This document shows, piece by piece, positions 24,780 to 34,202 of a stretch of 64,000 nucleotides of DNA (its first letter is position 1; each line of letters opens with the position of its first letter). The position numbers and the translations under genes were made by a program. The stretch is taken from positions 1-64,000 of the forward strand of contig NZ_FQUG01000005.1 in NCBI RefSeq assembly GCF_900129225.1, written 5' to 3'. This stretch comes from Schwartzia succinivorans DSM 10502 (GTDB taxonomy: Bacteria; Bacillota; Negativicutes; Selenomonadales; Selenomonadaceae). The notes beneath the pieces were generated by a model, which worked only from the letters and a program-made list of their open reading frames with translations, ran no database searches and was not told the origin of the DNA.

Positions 24780-25538
24780 ATGTTAAAGATAGCAATCTAC
24801 GGAAAAGGCGGAATAGGCAAGTCTACGGTAACGGGAAATCTCGCGGCGGCGTTTGCTCATTTGGGTAAACGTGTCATTCAGATTGGCTGCGACCCGAAGG
24901 CTGATTCCACAATCAACCTTTTAGGCGGCACGGTTATGCCGTCTGTTATGGGATACATACGTGAGCATGATGCGGAGCCGGAGAGGCTTGAGGAGATTTC
25001 TCGTGTAGGCTTTGGCGGCGTTCTTTGCATAGAGACGGGAGGGCCTACTCCCGGGCTTGGCTGCGCCGGGCGCGGAATAATAGCGACCTTCAGGCTGCTT
25101 GAGGATATGGAGCTGTTTGATTCGTTTAATCCTGATGTTGTTCTGTACGACGTCCTGGGGGATGTTGTGTGCGGAGGCTTTGCGGCCCCTATACGTGAGG
25201 GATACGCGGAAAAGGTGCTGATTGTGACATCGGGGGAAAAGATGGCTCTTTACGCGGCCAATAATATTAATTCGGCTGTTGAGAATTTTGCTGACAGGGG
25301 CTATGCGAAGGTAGGGGGAATTATTTTGAACCGGCGCAATGTTCCCGATGAGACGGAAAAGGTAGAGGCCTTCGCAAAGGAGAGAGGTCTTTCTATTGTT
25401 GCGGATATACCGCGAAGCGATGATATAAACCGTTTCGAAGATGAAGGAAAGACTGTTATTGAGGGCGATGCCGGCCTTTTTGTGAGCAGGAAATTTATTG
25501 AGCTGGCGGAGAAGCTTTTGGATGAGGAGAAGCTATGA
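24780..25538 (+). CDS. NifH-like ATPase (nitrogenase-like reductase component)
   Basis: 252 aa. The P-loop GKGGIGKST (residues 8-16) and the deviant Lys are intact. Cys95 (GLGCAGRGI) and Cys131 ([10 protein letters not shown]) match the two Cys per subunit that hold the bridging [4Fe-4S] cluster of NifH/BchL/CfbC proteins, and Arg98 corresponds to the NifH Arg100 region. Switch I CDPKADST and switch II YDVLGD are kept. It should be an ATP-driven electron donor dimer. It is shorter than NifH. It overlaps the next gene by 4 nt (ATGA), whose product is component-1-like, so they form a two-protein reductase. Not a true nitrogenase: no nifE/N/B nearby. Confidence 0.9.
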   Translation: MLKIAIYGKGGIGKSTVTGNLAAAFAHLGKRVIQIGCDPKADSTINLLGGTVMPSVMGYIREHDAEPERLEEISRVGFGGVLCIETGGPTPGLGCAGRGIIATFRLLEDMELFDSFNPDVVLYDVLGDVVCGGFAAPIREGYAEKVLIVTSGEKMALYAANNINSAVENFADRGYAKVGGIILNRRNVPDETEKVEAFAKERGLSIVADIPRSDDINRFEDEGKTVIEGDAGLFVSRKFIELAEKLLDEEKL

Positions 25539-27910
25539 AGGAGCCTTTTTTCAAGACCGCGGCAGAGCTTGCGGCACTGGGAAAAGAGAATATTCCTGAT
25601 GCGTTCCGGCTGGACACGCATCTTATTTATAATTCACCGGCGGCGCTGGATTTCAATTCACCGGGAGCGCAGGGCTATGGTGTAAAAAGAGCAGGGCTTT
25701 CTGTGCCTGATTCTGTGATGCTGCTCATTGCACCCCGAAGCTGCGGACGAAATACGTCGGGACTGGCAGCAGGAGATACGGAGCGTTTCGGCTGGCTTCT
25801 GATGGACGAAACGGATATTGTGACAGGCCGTCATCTGAAAAAAATTCCTGAGGCAGTCAGGGCGTTTGTTGAGTCACGGGAAAAGCAGCCTTCTGTTGTG
25901 ATGCTGTGTATTACCTGTGTTGACGCGCTTCTCGGTACGGATATGGAGCGTGTCTGCCGAAGGGCGGAGGAAGCTGTGGGCATCCCCGTCCGTCCGTGCT
26001 ATATGTATGCGCTGACCCGGGACAGCAAAAAGCCGCCTATGGCGTATGTCCGTGAGACTGTGTACTCGCTTTTGAGGCCGCGAAAGAAAAATCCCAGAGC
26101 TGTAAATCTCATGGGATATTTTGCTCCGCTATCCGATGACTCGGAGCTTTATGAGGTTTTGAAGGGCTTCGGCCTTAAATATATCCGCGAGCTTGGACGC
26201 TGCAAAACAGTTGATGAATACCATGAGCTTTCGGAGGCGAATTTTAATCTGCTTTTGTCCGCTGATGCCCGCGACGCCGCGGCGATGCTTGAGAAAAAGC
26301 TGGCAATTCCTTCTGTTGAGATTACGCGGCTCTACGAGATTGATAAAATCGGGAGCCAGTATAAGAGTCTGGCAAGGGTGCTGGGGGCAGACTACAAAGA
26401 GCCTTCCATGAAAAATGAGGCGGAAATGGCTGTGGCTGAGCTTTTGGCTATTACGCCAAAGCCTGTTTTTGCTATCGGAAGCCGTCTGAACGCGAACGCC
26501 TTTGAGCTCTCTCTGGCGCTTGTGCGGTACGGCGCGGAGGTTGCTGAGATATACGGTGATCCGCAGCCTCAGGATTTTTCGTATATACGCCGCCTTGCGG
26601 AGATATCCCCGGATACACGGATTTATTCGAATCTTTCTCCGACCATGGCGGTTTACGATGAGGAAAAGAGTCCTGTTACCGTCGCTGTGGGACGTGATGC
26701 GGTGTATTATCACGAAAACGCTGTGCATGTTCCCTGGAGCGATGAGACACAGCCCTTCGGCTTTTCGGCTGTGCGGGATTTTTGCCGTGCGGTCATTTCG
26801 GCGTGTGAAGGAAAGGAGCAGGAAAAACAGCCGTCAAAGGTATCTTTGGGGGAGAAAATTGTTTCAAGCCATGAAATACACGGACTGAGGCTTGCCATTG
26901 CCCCGTTTGCTCCTGATACATCCGGGGCGGCGGCAGTGCTGTTCCCTCTTGACGCGCTCACTGTAATTGTTGATGCCGGAGGCTGCGCAGGAAATATCTG
27001 CGGCTTTGACGAGCCGCGCTGGGATGTGAAAAGCTTCGCGAAAAGAAGCACTGTGTTCAGCGCGGGCCTCCGTGACATGGATGCCATTATGGGGCGTGAC
27101 GACCGTCTTATGGAAAAGCTGGCTCTTGCGGCAGACGAAGTCGACGCGTCCTTTGCAGCACTCATCGGAACCCCTGTGCCTGCGGTTATCGGTACGGATT
27201 ACAGGGCTCTTGTACGGCTGATAGAAAAAAGGCTGCAGCTTCCTGCTGTGGCAGTGGATACTGATGGGACAAAGCTCTATGATGAGGGCGCGTCGAAAAC
27301 CTGGGAGACTCTTATGAAGACCTTTGCCACGGCAGGAGAGCCATGTGATGCTGTCGGCGTTATAGGCGTTACACCGCTTGATTTTTCCTCAGAAGAAGCG
27401 GAAAATATCCGTAAGAGCATTGACGGAGATGTGCTTCTCTACGGATGGGACGGGGAGCTTTCCAATATAAAACGCGCAGGCCGCGTGAAGAAAAATTACG
27501 TCGCCTCGGCGTCGGGACTTCGCGCGGCAAAGTATCTGGAAAAGAAATTCGGAGTTCCTTATGAAATATTGTGTCCTCTCAGCGCAGTGGAGAAAAGCGC
27601 GGTAAGTGAGGCTTCTGAGCAGGGAGGGCGGATGCTTGTTATACACGAGCCTGTCCGTGCAGAGGCATTCAGAAAAGCGCTGGCCGAAGCAGGGGCTGCC
27701 GAGGTTACTGTGGGTACATGGTTTACCCCTGTGAGGGAGCTTTCAAGGGACGGCGATGTTCATTTTAAGGAGGAAGCGCAGTTTGCACGGTTTGTGGAGC
27801 AGGGAGGTTTTTCCTGTGTTATAGCTGATGCGGCGCTTCGGAAGGCTGCTCCGCGTTATATCGGTGTTTGGCTGGATGTGCCGCATTTTGCGGTATCGGG
27901 AGAAAGATAA
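25535..27910 (+). CDS. Fused two-half nitrogenase component-1-like protein
   Basis: 791 aa, a tandem fusion of two NifD/NifK-like domains. N-half (about 1-425): LLIAPRSCG with Cys70 at the place of the second NifD P-cluster Cys (GPVGC), and [15 protein letters not shown] with Cys128 at the place of NifD Cys154; the first P-cluster Cys appears missing ([10 protein letters not shown]). C-half (about 445-791): [12 protein letters not shown] (Cys484, Cys489), [20 protein letters not shown], and [12 protein letters not shown] where the usual Cys is Pro547 or nearby. So cluster ligands are unevenly kept. No FeMo-cofactor Cys/His pair is obvious. Likely a new group of nitrogenase-like reductase; substrate unknown. 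HypF starts 20 nt later. Confidence 0.82.
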   Translation: MKEPFFKTAAELAALGKENIPDAFRLDTHLIYNSPAALDFNSPGAQGYGVKRAGLSVPDSVMLLIAPRSCGRNTSGLAAGDTERFGWLLMDETDIVTGRHLKKIPEAVRAFVESREKQPSVVMLCITCVDALLGTDMERVCRRAEEAVGIPVRPCYMYALTRDSKKPPMAYVRETVYSLLRPRKKNPRAVNLMGYFAPLSDDSELYEVLKGFGLKYIRELGRCKTVDEYHELSEANFNLLLSADARDAAAMLEKKLAIPSVEITRLYEIDKIGSQYKSLARVLGADYKEPSMKNEAEMAVAELLAITPKPVFAIGSRLNANAFELSLALVRYGAEVAEIYGDPQPQDFSYIRRLAEISPDTRIYSNLSPTMAVYDEEKSPVTVAVGRDAVYYHENAVHVPWSDETQPFGFSAVRDFCRAVISACEGKEQEKQPSKVSLGEKIVSSHEIHGLRLAIAPFAPDTSGAAAVLFPLDALTVIVDAGGCAGNICGFDEPRWDVKSFAKRSTVFSAGLRDMDAIMGRDDRLMEKLALAADEVDASFAALIGTPVPAVIGTDYRALVRLIEKRLQLPAVAVDTDGTKLYDEGASKTWETLMKTFATAGEPCDAVGVIGVTPLDFSSEEAENIRKSIDGDVLLYGWDGELSNIKRAGRVKKNYVASASGLRAAKYLEKKFGVPYEILCPLSAVEKSAVSEASEQGGRMLVIHEPVRAEAFRKALAEAGAAEVTVGTWFTPVRELSRDGDVHFKEEAQFARFVEQGGFSCVIADAALRKAAPRYIGVWLDVPHFAVSGER

Positions 27911-27930
27911 CGAAAAGGAGGGAACGGCGC

Positions 27931-30213
27931 ATGGAAAAAACAGCAGTTATTCTGCGTGTATACGGGATTGTGCAGGGCGTCGGTTTCCGACCTTTTGTGG
28001 CGCGGCTGGCGGCGGAGCATGGACTCATGGGAAGTGTCTGCAATAAGGGCCCCTATGTAGAAATTTATCTTGAGGGTGAGGAGTCACCGATAAAGCTTTT
28101 TTCCGAAGAGCTTATCACAAAGGCACCGCCACGTTCAGCCATATTAAAGGTGGACGGGGAACAGACAGAGCCAAAAGGTTCCTTGTCATTTGAAATAATT
28201 GAAAGCGCAAAGGAACGGGGAGCGATTTTCGTTTCTCCTGATATAGCCACATGTCCGGAGTGCAAAAAGGAGCTTTTTGACCCGAAGGACAGGCGCTATC
28301 TGCACCCGTTCATAAACTGTACTGCCTGCGGCCCGAGACTTACGATTCTTGATGCGATGCCCTATGACAGGGAACGCACCAGCATGAAGGCGTTTCCTAT
28401 GTGTGAAAGGTGCGCTGAGGAATATAATTCACCGACATCACGGCGCTACGACGCCCAGCCTGTCTGCTGTAACGACTGCGGTCCTGAGGTATACATCCTC
28501 GGCACGGAAACAAAGGGAGCAGGGGCAATAACGGAAATCCGCAGGCGTATAGCCGACGGAGAAATTGTCGCCATAAAGGGAATCGGCGGTTTTCACCTTT
28601 GCTGTGACGCCACAAACGAAAATGCAGTATCGCTTTTAAGAGAGAGAAAGCACCGTCCCGTAAAGCCCTTTGCCGTGATGGTGAGGGACATGGAGGCAGC
28701 ACGGAGAGCCGTAAAGGTGACGCCTGCGGCAGAGGAAATCCTTGAGGGCCCGAAAAAACCGATTCTTCTTCTCGAACGGCAGGAAAACAGCACCATAGCA
28801 CCCTCGGCCGCTCCGGGAAATCCCAAAATAGGAATTATGCTTCCTTACGCGCCCGTGCAGATGCTCCTTTTCGATTATCCTGACGGAATAAAGATGCCTG
28901 AGGCTTTTATCATGACAAGCGGAAATCCTTCAGGCGCGCCTATATGCCGTACTGATGATGATGCGCGGGAAGCTCTCGGCCCTCTCTGCGAGGCGGTGCT
29001 GTCACATGACCGCCGTATCCGAGTCCGTGCGGATGATTCGGTGATGGATTTTTACCATGAAGCACCGTACATGATAAGACGAAGCCGCGGATATGCTCCG
29101 CTGCCTGTTATGGTAAAGGGCTTCAGGGGTGAGGTGCTGGCCCTTGGCGGTGAGCTTAAAAATACCTTCTGTATAGGACGTGACGAGCTTTTTTATCCCT
29201 CGGCATATGTGGGGGATATGTCGGATCTGCGTACTATGCAGGCTCTGCGCGAGACCTCAAAGCGCATGACGGAGCTTTTGGAAACGGAGCCGTCCGTGAC
29301 TGCCTGTGACCTTCATCCGAGATACAACACGACACAGCTTGCAAATGAGCTTGGCAAGCCTGTCATACAGGTGCAGCACCATTATGCGCATGTAGTGAGC
29401 TGCATGGCTGAAAATGAGGTGTCGGAGCCTGTTATCGGGGTGTCCTTTGACGGCACGGGATACGGTACTGACGGTACCGTATGGGGCGGAGAGTTTCTCC
29501 GTGCGGATTACCACGGCTTTGAGCGCCTTGGTTCAATTGAGCCGTTCTGTCAGGCAGGCGGAGACCGCTCTTCAAAAGAGGGATGGCGTATTGCCGTGAA
29601 TCTTTTGTACAGTCTCAGCGGCTCGAAGGAAGAAACTGCCGATACTGCCGGGCGGTTGAAAATAGCCTCGGCGGAGCAGGTAAATGCCCAGTGTTTTATG
29701 GCGGATAACGGTGTGAACTGCGTTACTTCCACCAGTGCGGGAAGACTCTTTGACGCAGTGAGCGCGGTGCTGGGTATAAGAAAACAGGTCTCCTTTGAGG
29801 GAGAGGCGGCAATGTTCCTTGAATACGCCGCAAGGAACGGAAGGAACAGCAAAAAAATTTCACTGCCTGAGATTTTTGAAAGAGAAGGACGGTTTATCCT
29901 TCCGACGGCAGAGATTTTTTCAAATATAGTTGAACGAACGGTTTCGGGCGATGAACCGCCTGTGCTTGCGAGATTTTTTCACGAAGCCCTTGCGGATGAA
30001 ATTGTCGCAGGCTGTGAAAGAGCAAGAGAAATGACGGGAATCACAACGGCGGCACTTTCAGGCGGCGTGTTTCAGAATCTGCTCCTTTTGGAGCTGGTGG
30101 AAACAGGGCTTGAGGAAAAAGGCTTCCGTGTGCTGAGGCATCATCTCATTCCTCCAAACGACGGAGGGATATGTCTTGGACAGGCCGTTTACGCAATGGC
30201 GCAGATTCAGTGA
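27931..30213 (+). CDS. hypF: Hydrogenase maturation carbamoyltransferase HypF
   Basis: 760 aa. HypF makes thiocarbamoylated HypE from carbamoyl phosphate, the source of the CN ligands of [NiFe] hydrogenase. Domains in order: acylphosphatase (VQGVGFRPFVARLA, residues ~13-26), two zinc fingers (CPECKKELFD, INCTACGPR, CERCAEEYN, CCNDCGPE), a YrdC-like nucleotide domain (VAIKGIGGFHLCCDATNENA) and a Kae1-like C-terminal domain (QVQHHYAHVVSCMAENE, GVSFDGTGYGTDGTVWGGE). All are intact. ATG 27931 follows AAAGGAGGG; the in-frame start 63 nt upstream overlaps the previous gene. Confidence 0.97.
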   Translation: MEKTAVILRVYGIVQGVGFRPFVARLAAEHGLMGSVCNKGPYVEIYLEGEESPIKLFSEELITKAPPRSAILKVDGEQTEPKGSLSFEIIESAKERGAIFVSPDIATCPECKKELFDPKDRRYLHPFINCTACGPRLTILDAMPYDRERTSMKAFPMCERCAEEYNSPTSRRYDAQPVCCNDCGPEVYILGTETKGAGAITEIRRRIADGEIVAIKGIGGFHLCCDATNENAVSLLRERKHRPVKPFAVMVRDMEAARRAVKVTPAAEEILEGPKKPILLLERQENSTIAPSAAPGNPKIGIMLPYAPVQMLLFDYPDGIKMPEAFIMTSGNPSGAPICRTDDDAREALGPLCEAVLSHDRRIRVRADDSVMDFYHEAPYMIRRSRGYAPLPVMVKGFRGEVLALGGELKNTFCIGRDELFYPSAYVGDMSDLRTMQALRETSKRMTELLETEPSVTACDLHPRYNTTQLANELGKPVIQVQHHYAHVVSCMAENEVSEPVIGVSFDGTGYGTDGTVWGGEFLRADYHGFERLGSIEPFCQAGGDRSSKEGWRIAVNLLYSLSGSKEETADTAGRLKIASAEQVNAQCFMADNGVNCVTSTSAGRLFDAVSAVLGIRKQVSFEGEAAMFLEYAARNGRNSKKISLPEIFEREGRFILPTAEIFSNIVERTVSGDEPPVLARFFHEALADEIVAGCERAREMTGITTAALSGGVFQNLLLLELVETGLEEKGFRVLRHHLIPPNDGGICLGQAVYAMAQIQ

Positions 30214-30250
30214 GCTTTGAGTACATGTTGTGTTTGAAAGGATGTTTTGT

Positions 30251-30457
30251 ATGTGTGTCGGTTTGCCTGCAAAGGTTGTCAGTATAAAGGACGGCATGGC
30301 GCTGGTGGACGCTTCGGGCGCGAAGCGTGAGGTTTCGGCGGAGCTTCTTGATGAGCTTGACCCCGGGGATTATGTCATGGTGCATGCCGGTATAGCTATC
30401 GCAAAAATAACAGATGATGATGCCTCAGAGGCAGCGTCTGTAATGGGAGAGCTCTGA
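30251..30457 (+). CDS. hypC: Hydrogenase maturation chaperone HypC
   Basis: 68 aa. It starts MCVGLPAKVV; the N-terminal Cys2 after Met is the essential residue that holds the Fe(CN)2CO unit with HypD. ATG 30251 has GAAAGGA 8 nt upstream, so longer in-frame starts are rejected because HypC must begin with Met-Cys. The DELDPGDYVMVHAGIAI block is standard for HypC/HupF. Only 1 nt separates it from hypD. Confidence 0.96.
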   Translation: MCVGLPAKVVSIKDGMALVDASGAKREVSAELLDELDPGDYVMVHAGIAIAKITDDDASEAASVMGEL

Positions 30458-30458
30458 T

Positions 30459-31523
30459 ATGACGGAGGAAGGAAAGCAGGCCGTCGCAAAGGCGCGCGCA
30501 ATATTGGAAAACTATAAAGGTAAAAAGCTGCGCATTATGGAGGTCTGCGGTACTCATACACACGCCATATTCAAGGCAGGACTCAGGCAGCTGATGCCGG
30601 AAAACGTGGAGCTTATCTCAGGCCCGGGCTGCCCTGTGTGCGTCACTCCGGCGGATTTTATTGATGAGGCGGTGTGGCTTGCCACTGAAAAAAACGCTGT
30701 CATCACAACCTTCGGCGACCTTGTCAGGGTACCAGGAAGCGAGATGAGCCTTGCGGGAGCGCGCTCCGAAGGTGCGGATATAGTGCCTGTTTACACACCG
30801 ATTGACGCGGTGGAATACGCAAAGACTCATCCCGACCGTGAGGTGGTTTTCCTTTCCGTGGGATTTGAGACAACAACTCCGTCGGCGTGTCTTGCCGTGC
30901 AGCGCGCGGAAAAGGCGGGGCTCAAAAATTTCTCCATCCTGACGGCGAACAAGACAATGGATGAAGCGTACCGTGCGCTGAAGGACAGCGTTGACGCCTA
31001 TATTTATCCCGGTCATGTATGCGCCATTGTTGGAACGAGGCTGACCGAGGAACTGACGGGGGAAGGGATATCGGGTGTCGTGGCAGGCTTTACTCCAAGC
31101 GAGCTTGTTACTGCTGCCGCGACACTTGTGGAGCTTTGCTCCAAATCCGATGAACCTTTCTTCAGAAACTGCTATCCCCGTGTTGTCACACGGGACGGCA
31201 GCACGGCGGCAAAAAAGCTGGTAGAAAAATATATGGAGCCTGCAGATGCGGTGTGGCGCGGACTCGGAATAATACCAAAAAGCGGAATGGTGCTTCGGGA
31301 TGAATATGCGGCATTTGACGCACGGAAAAAATTCTCTGTACCGTCCTTTAAGGCGAAAAATCCACCGGGATGCCGCTGCGGAGAAATACTGCAGGGAAAA
31401 TGCAAGCCCACTGACTGCCCGTTATTTGGTAAAACCTGCACCCCCGAGCATCCTGTTGGGGCATGTATGGTTTCTCAGGAGGGTACATGCGCGGCATACT
31501 ATCAATACGGAGGTGTAGTGTGA
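30459..31523 (+). CDS. hypD: Hydrogenase maturation protein HypD
   Basis: 354 aa. HypD carries a [4Fe-4S] cluster and is the scaffold on which the Fe(CN)2CO group is built with HypC and HypE. Conserved blocks: MEVCGTHTHAIFKAGLRQLM, GPGCPVCVTP (active-site Cys residues), FGDLVRVPG, and the C-terminal cluster Cys region CRCGEILQGKCKPTDCPLF, CTPEHPVGACMVSQEGTCAA. Complete. The start is coupled to the hypC stop. Confidence 0.97.
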   Translation: MTEEGKQAVAKARAILENYKGKKLRIMEVCGTHTHAIFKAGLRQLMPENVELISGPGCPVCVTPADFIDEAVWLATEKNAVITTFGDLVRVPGSEMSLAGARSEGADIVPVYTPIDAVEYAKTHPDREVVFLSVGFETTTPSACLAVQRAEKAGLKNFSILTANKTMDEAYRALKDSVDAYIYPGHVCAIVGTRLTEELTGEGISGVVAGFTPSELVTAAATLVELCSKSDEPFFRNCYPRVVTRDGSTAAKKLVEKYMEPADAVWRGLGIIPKSGMVLRDEYAAFDARKKFSVPSFKAKNPPGCRCGEILQGKCKPTDCPLFGKTCTPEHPVGACMVSQEGTCAAYYQYGGVV

Positions 31524-32527
31524 TGGAAGAAAAGGTCATGCTGGTTCACGGAGGCGGAGGTAAGCAGACCTCGGAGCTTATACATGAGGTATTTGCAAAA
31601 CGGTTCAGGAATCTCTATCTGACGGAGGATGATGCGGCGATTCTTCCGCCGCCTGCATCAAATATTGCTTTTACGACCGACGGTTTTATCGTGTCGCCGT
31701 GGAAGTTTCCAGGAGGGAACATCGGAAAGCTCAGCATCTGCGGTACGGTCAATGATATCTCCTGCATGGGAGCACGTCCGAAATATCTGTCCTGTGCTTT
31801 TGTAATTGAGGAAGGTTTTCCTGTAAAGAGTCTTGAGGAAATCGCTGACGCAATGGCGCTCACGGCGAGGGAAGCAGGCGTCAGCATTGTGGCAGGGGAT
31901 ACCAAGGTGGCAGGACATGGCCAGGTAGACGGTGTTTTCATCACGACCACGGGAATCGGTGAGCGCCTGCCGGGAGCACATCCTTCAGGAAAAAGCGCCC
32001 GTCCCGGGGATGCTGTCATAGTCAGCGGCGATGTGGGGCGCCACGGCTGCACGATACTTCTTGCCCGCGGCGAGTACGGTATTGATGCAGAGGTTACAAG
32101 TGACTGCGCGCCGCTTTGGGGCATGGCATCCTCCGTCTTTGACGTGTGCCGTGATGTTCATGTGCTGCGTGATGCCACGCGCGGCGGTGTGGGCACGGTG
32201 CTTCATGAGATTGCGGGACAGAGCGGTGTCGGCATCCGTCTTGACGCGTCCGCGGTTCCTGTTGACCCTGCGGTAGCAGGAGTCTGCGGCATGCTTGGGC
32301 TTGAGCCTTTGTATCTTGCATGTGAGGGACGCCTGGTAATTTTTGTCCCCAAAGAGGACGCCGAGGCTGTTGTGGCTGAGCTTAAGAAAAGCCCATACGG
32401 AGAAAATGCCGCAGTAATTGGTGAAGTCACCCCCGACGAGCCGGGACGCGTTGTTATGACGACAGAGCTCGGAACTCAGACGGTCCTTCCGCCGCCGGGT
32501 GGAGAGCTTCTTCCCAGAATATGCTAA
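31523..32527 (+). CDS. hypE: Hydrogenase maturation cyanide-forming protein HypE
   Basis: 334 aa. HypE (PurM/ThiL fold) dehydrates the thiocarbamate on its C-terminal Cys to thiocyanate. The end PRIC with terminal Cys is present, as required. The ATP-binding N-terminus HGGGGKQTSELIHEVF and the DDAAI, GGTV, DTKVAGHGQ-type motifs are intact, with RDATRGGVGTVLHEIA near residue 220. Its ATG shares the last base of the hypD stop (TGATG). GGAGGTG lies upstream. Last gene of the operon, closed by a terminator. Confidence 0.97.
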   Translation: MEEKVMLVHGGGGKQTSELIHEVFAKRFRNLYLTEDDAAILPPPASNIAFTTDGFIVSPWKFPGGNIGKLSICGTVNDISCMGARPKYLSCAFVIEEGFPVKSLEEIADAMALTAREAGVSIVAGDTKVAGHGQVDGVFITTTGIGERLPGAHPSGKSARPGDAVIVSGDVGRHGCTILLARGEYGIDAEVTSDCAPLWGMASSVFDVCRDVHVLRDATRGGVGTVLHEIAGQSGVGIRLDASAVPVDPAVAGVCGMLGLEPLYLACEGRLVIFVPKEDAEAVVAELKKSPYGENAAVIGEVTPDEPGRVVMTTELGTQTVLPPPGGELLPRIC

Positions 32528-32531
32528 ATAA

Positions 32532-32566
32532 AGCCCCATGAGTTTTCTTTGCTCATGGGGCTTTGC
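32532..32566. terminator. Bidirectional terminator between hypE and tatA
   Basis: AGCCCCATGAG / CTCATGGGGCT with a 9-nt loop; T-rich after hypE and A-rich (T-rich on the minus strand) at the tatA side. Confidence 0.88.
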
Positions 32567-32746
32567 TTATGCTTCTTTTTTCTTTTCAGGGAGCTCTTTG
32601 GCTTCGTCCTCACCGGTTGATGCGGATTTGAATTCCTTGATGCTCTTGCCGAGAGCCTTTCCTACCTGCGGCAGCTTGCCGGGGCCGAAGAGTACAAGAC
32701 CGATAACGAGGATGAGTGCGAGTTCCGGTACGCCGAGTCCGAACAT
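32567..32746 (-). CDS. tatA: Sec-independent translocase subunit TatA
   Basis: 59 aa, read on the minus strand. Sequence begins [20 protein letters not shown], one membrane helix with the conserved Glu, then the [17 protein letters not shown] amphipathic helix, and a Lys/Glu tail ending KKKEA. TatA multimerises to let folded cofactor proteins, such as hydrogenases, cross the inner membrane. GGAGG precedes the start. No tatC lies beside it. Its position after the hyp genes fits Tat export of a hydrogenase encoded elsewhere. Confidence 0.93.
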   Translation of the reverse strand: MFGLGVPELALILVIGLVLFGPGKLPQVGKALGKSIKEFKSASTGEDEAKELPEKKKEA

Positions 32747-32996
32747 AGAGGTTGCCTCCTTTATATTACATACAATAAATAGTTTATCATTATTCCTTAC
32801 TATTATTTTAGTATATTATGGCACGAAGGTGCAATAGTATATACAAATAAGTGTTATAATGAAATAGAATAAACGGCCACAAAGAGTATTTTTTTACTTG
32901 ATTGGGACTTATGTCCGCGGGGTTTGCCATGAAATGAGTCATTATATGACAAAAGTATAGGAATATTTTTCCGTAGCAAAATATATATCATGGCGT

Positions 32997-33140
32997 TATA
33001 ATTTAATCGATGGGCACCCTGTGTGCTCACTTTTTGGTTAAAAAGTGAGCGGCAGGCAGAGCACGATGTGCCTGAGCCTGTTTCCACCGGGATTTTTTTC
33101 GGTGATATGTTCCGTAGTTTTTTTTGTTGAAGCAGGAGGT
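32997..33140 (+). promoter_or_regulatory. Structured leader before the NlpC/P60 gene
   Basis: The 32747-33145 gap has no ORF. TATAAT is at 32997-33002 without a clear -35. Downstream are a GCTCACTTTTT/AAAAAGTGAGC hairpin, a GCAC/GTGC element, and CACCG/CGGTG around a T run, then GCAGGAGG before ATG 33146. This looks like a folded 5' leader. It does not match the c-di-AMP (ydaO), c-di-GMP or fluoride riboswitch cores that I know. Confidence 0.4.
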
Positions 33141-33145
33141 TTTTT

Positions 33146-33826
33146 ATGCAAGTTGTAAAAAGAATATTGTCTGTATTTGTCTTGGCCGCAGTTTTGGCAA
33201 TCCCGGGGATGGGTTCCTGTCAAAACTTCAGTCAGGGTGACCGTGGAGAGTCTGTGCTGAAGCTGCAGCGCGTCCTCTGTGATAACGGATATGATGTAGT
33301 TGTGGACGGTATTTACGGGCCGGCTATGGAGGCTGCGGTTCGTGAGTACGAGGTCAAAAAAGGACTTGCGGTTGACGGAATCGCAGGAGAAGCTGTTCAG
33401 CTGGCGCTTTTGGGCGAGGTTCTGCCGGAAGCGAAGCAGCCGAGGATTGGTTCGGCAGAGGGCAGCGCAATCGTAAAGGATGCACAGCAGTATTTGGGTG
33501 TTCCGTATGTATACGGCGGGGCATCGCCCAGTGACGGCTTTGACTGCTCCGGATTTGTGTACTATGTTTTCGGGAAGCATGGAATCAGCCTGCCCCGTAC
33601 GGCAGATGACCAGGCGCTTGTTGGAAGACATGTTTCTGTATCTGAGCTTCAGCCCGGGGATCTTGTTTTCTTCTCGGCAGACGGATATGAAATCAATCAT
33701 GTAGGAATTTATGTGGGAAACGACCAGTTTATCCATGCAAATTCTGAGGATGAGCTTATTGATTACGATTCAATGAAACGTGATTATCGCGTACGCGCCT
33801 TCGCAGGAGCAACGCGTCTCGTGTAA
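33146..33826 (+). CDS. NlpC/P60 cell-wall endopeptidase with PG-binding domain
   Basis: 226 aa. A signal sequence is followed by a Cys (GMGSCQN), a weak lipobox, so it may be a lipoprotein or simply secreted. Residues ~30-90 form a peptidoglycan-binding type 1 domain (GDRGESVLKLQRVLCDNGY, VDGIYGPAMEAAV). The C-terminus is NlpC/P60: catalytic Cys in FDCSGFVYYVF, His in INHVGIYVG, and His in QFIHANS. It likely cuts D-Glu to diamino-acid bonds in peptidoglycan. It has its own leader and terminator. Confidence 0.92.
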   Translation: MQVVKRILSVFVLAAVLAIPGMGSCQNFSQGDRGESVLKLQRVLCDNGYDVVVDGIYGPAMEAAVREYEVKKGLAVDGIAGEAVQLALLGEVLPEAKQPRIGSAEGSAIVKDAQQYLGVPYVYGGASPSDGFDCSGFVYYVFGKHGISLPRTADDQALVGRHVSVSELQPGDLVFFSADGYEINHVGIYVGNDQFIHANSEDELIDYDSMKRDYRVRAFAGATRLV

Positions 33827-33832
33827 AAATTT

Positions 33833-33868
33833 GAAGGTATCGCATTAACGTGCGGTGCCTTCTTTTTG
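33833..33868 (+). terminator. Terminator after the NlpC/P60 gene
   Basis: GAAGGTATCGCA / TGCGGTGCCTTC (two wobbles), 6-nt loop, then TTTTTG. Confidence 0.85.
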
Positions 33869-33974
33869 TATATGCGGCAATGGCAGCACGGAAGGTGATG
33901 TATTTAGATGACCTTCGTGCTATGATATATCTGCAAGGACATTGTGAAATTATTGAAAAGGGTGTGATGAGTGA

Positions 33975-34202
33975 ATGAGTGACATCGTAAGAAAGATAGG
34001 GAATAAGACTATCCGGGTAGTATCGGAGGGAAGTGAGCCGATGAACATTAATGATGCTGAAATGGATCGGCGTGCGTCAGCAGCGGTTCACGCCGCGATA
34101 GATAAGGCTAAAATATGTAAAAAACCTATAGCCGGATATGAAGTGGAAACAAAACGTGCGTTTCTTGAATATCCGGATGGGAGCATAAAATATGTCGAAT
34201 AA
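33975..34202 (+). CDS. Putative antitoxin of a zeta-type module
   Basis: 75 aa, not similar to epsilon or PezA as far as I can see. A charged protein with a central helix (DAEMDRRASAAVHAAIDKAKI) and a C-terminal segment YEVETKRAFLEYPDGSIKYVE. It overlaps the zeta-like gene by 11 nt, the layout of a toxin-antitoxin pair. The role as antitoxin is inferred from position and size only. AT-richer than the surrounding core genes. Confidence 0.65.
   Translation: MSDIVRKIGNKTIRVVSEGSEPMNINDAEMDRRASAAVHAAIDKAKICKKPIAGYEVETKRAFLEYPDGSIKYVE

Noticed and set aside
24780-27910. True nitrogenase (nifHDK) for N2 fixation
   Set aside because: Cluster ligands are incomplete, the component-1 halves are fused, and no nifE, nifN or nifB is present.
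32538-32837. Plus-strand ORF opposite tatA
   Set aside because: The real gene is on the minus strand with clear TatA motifs.
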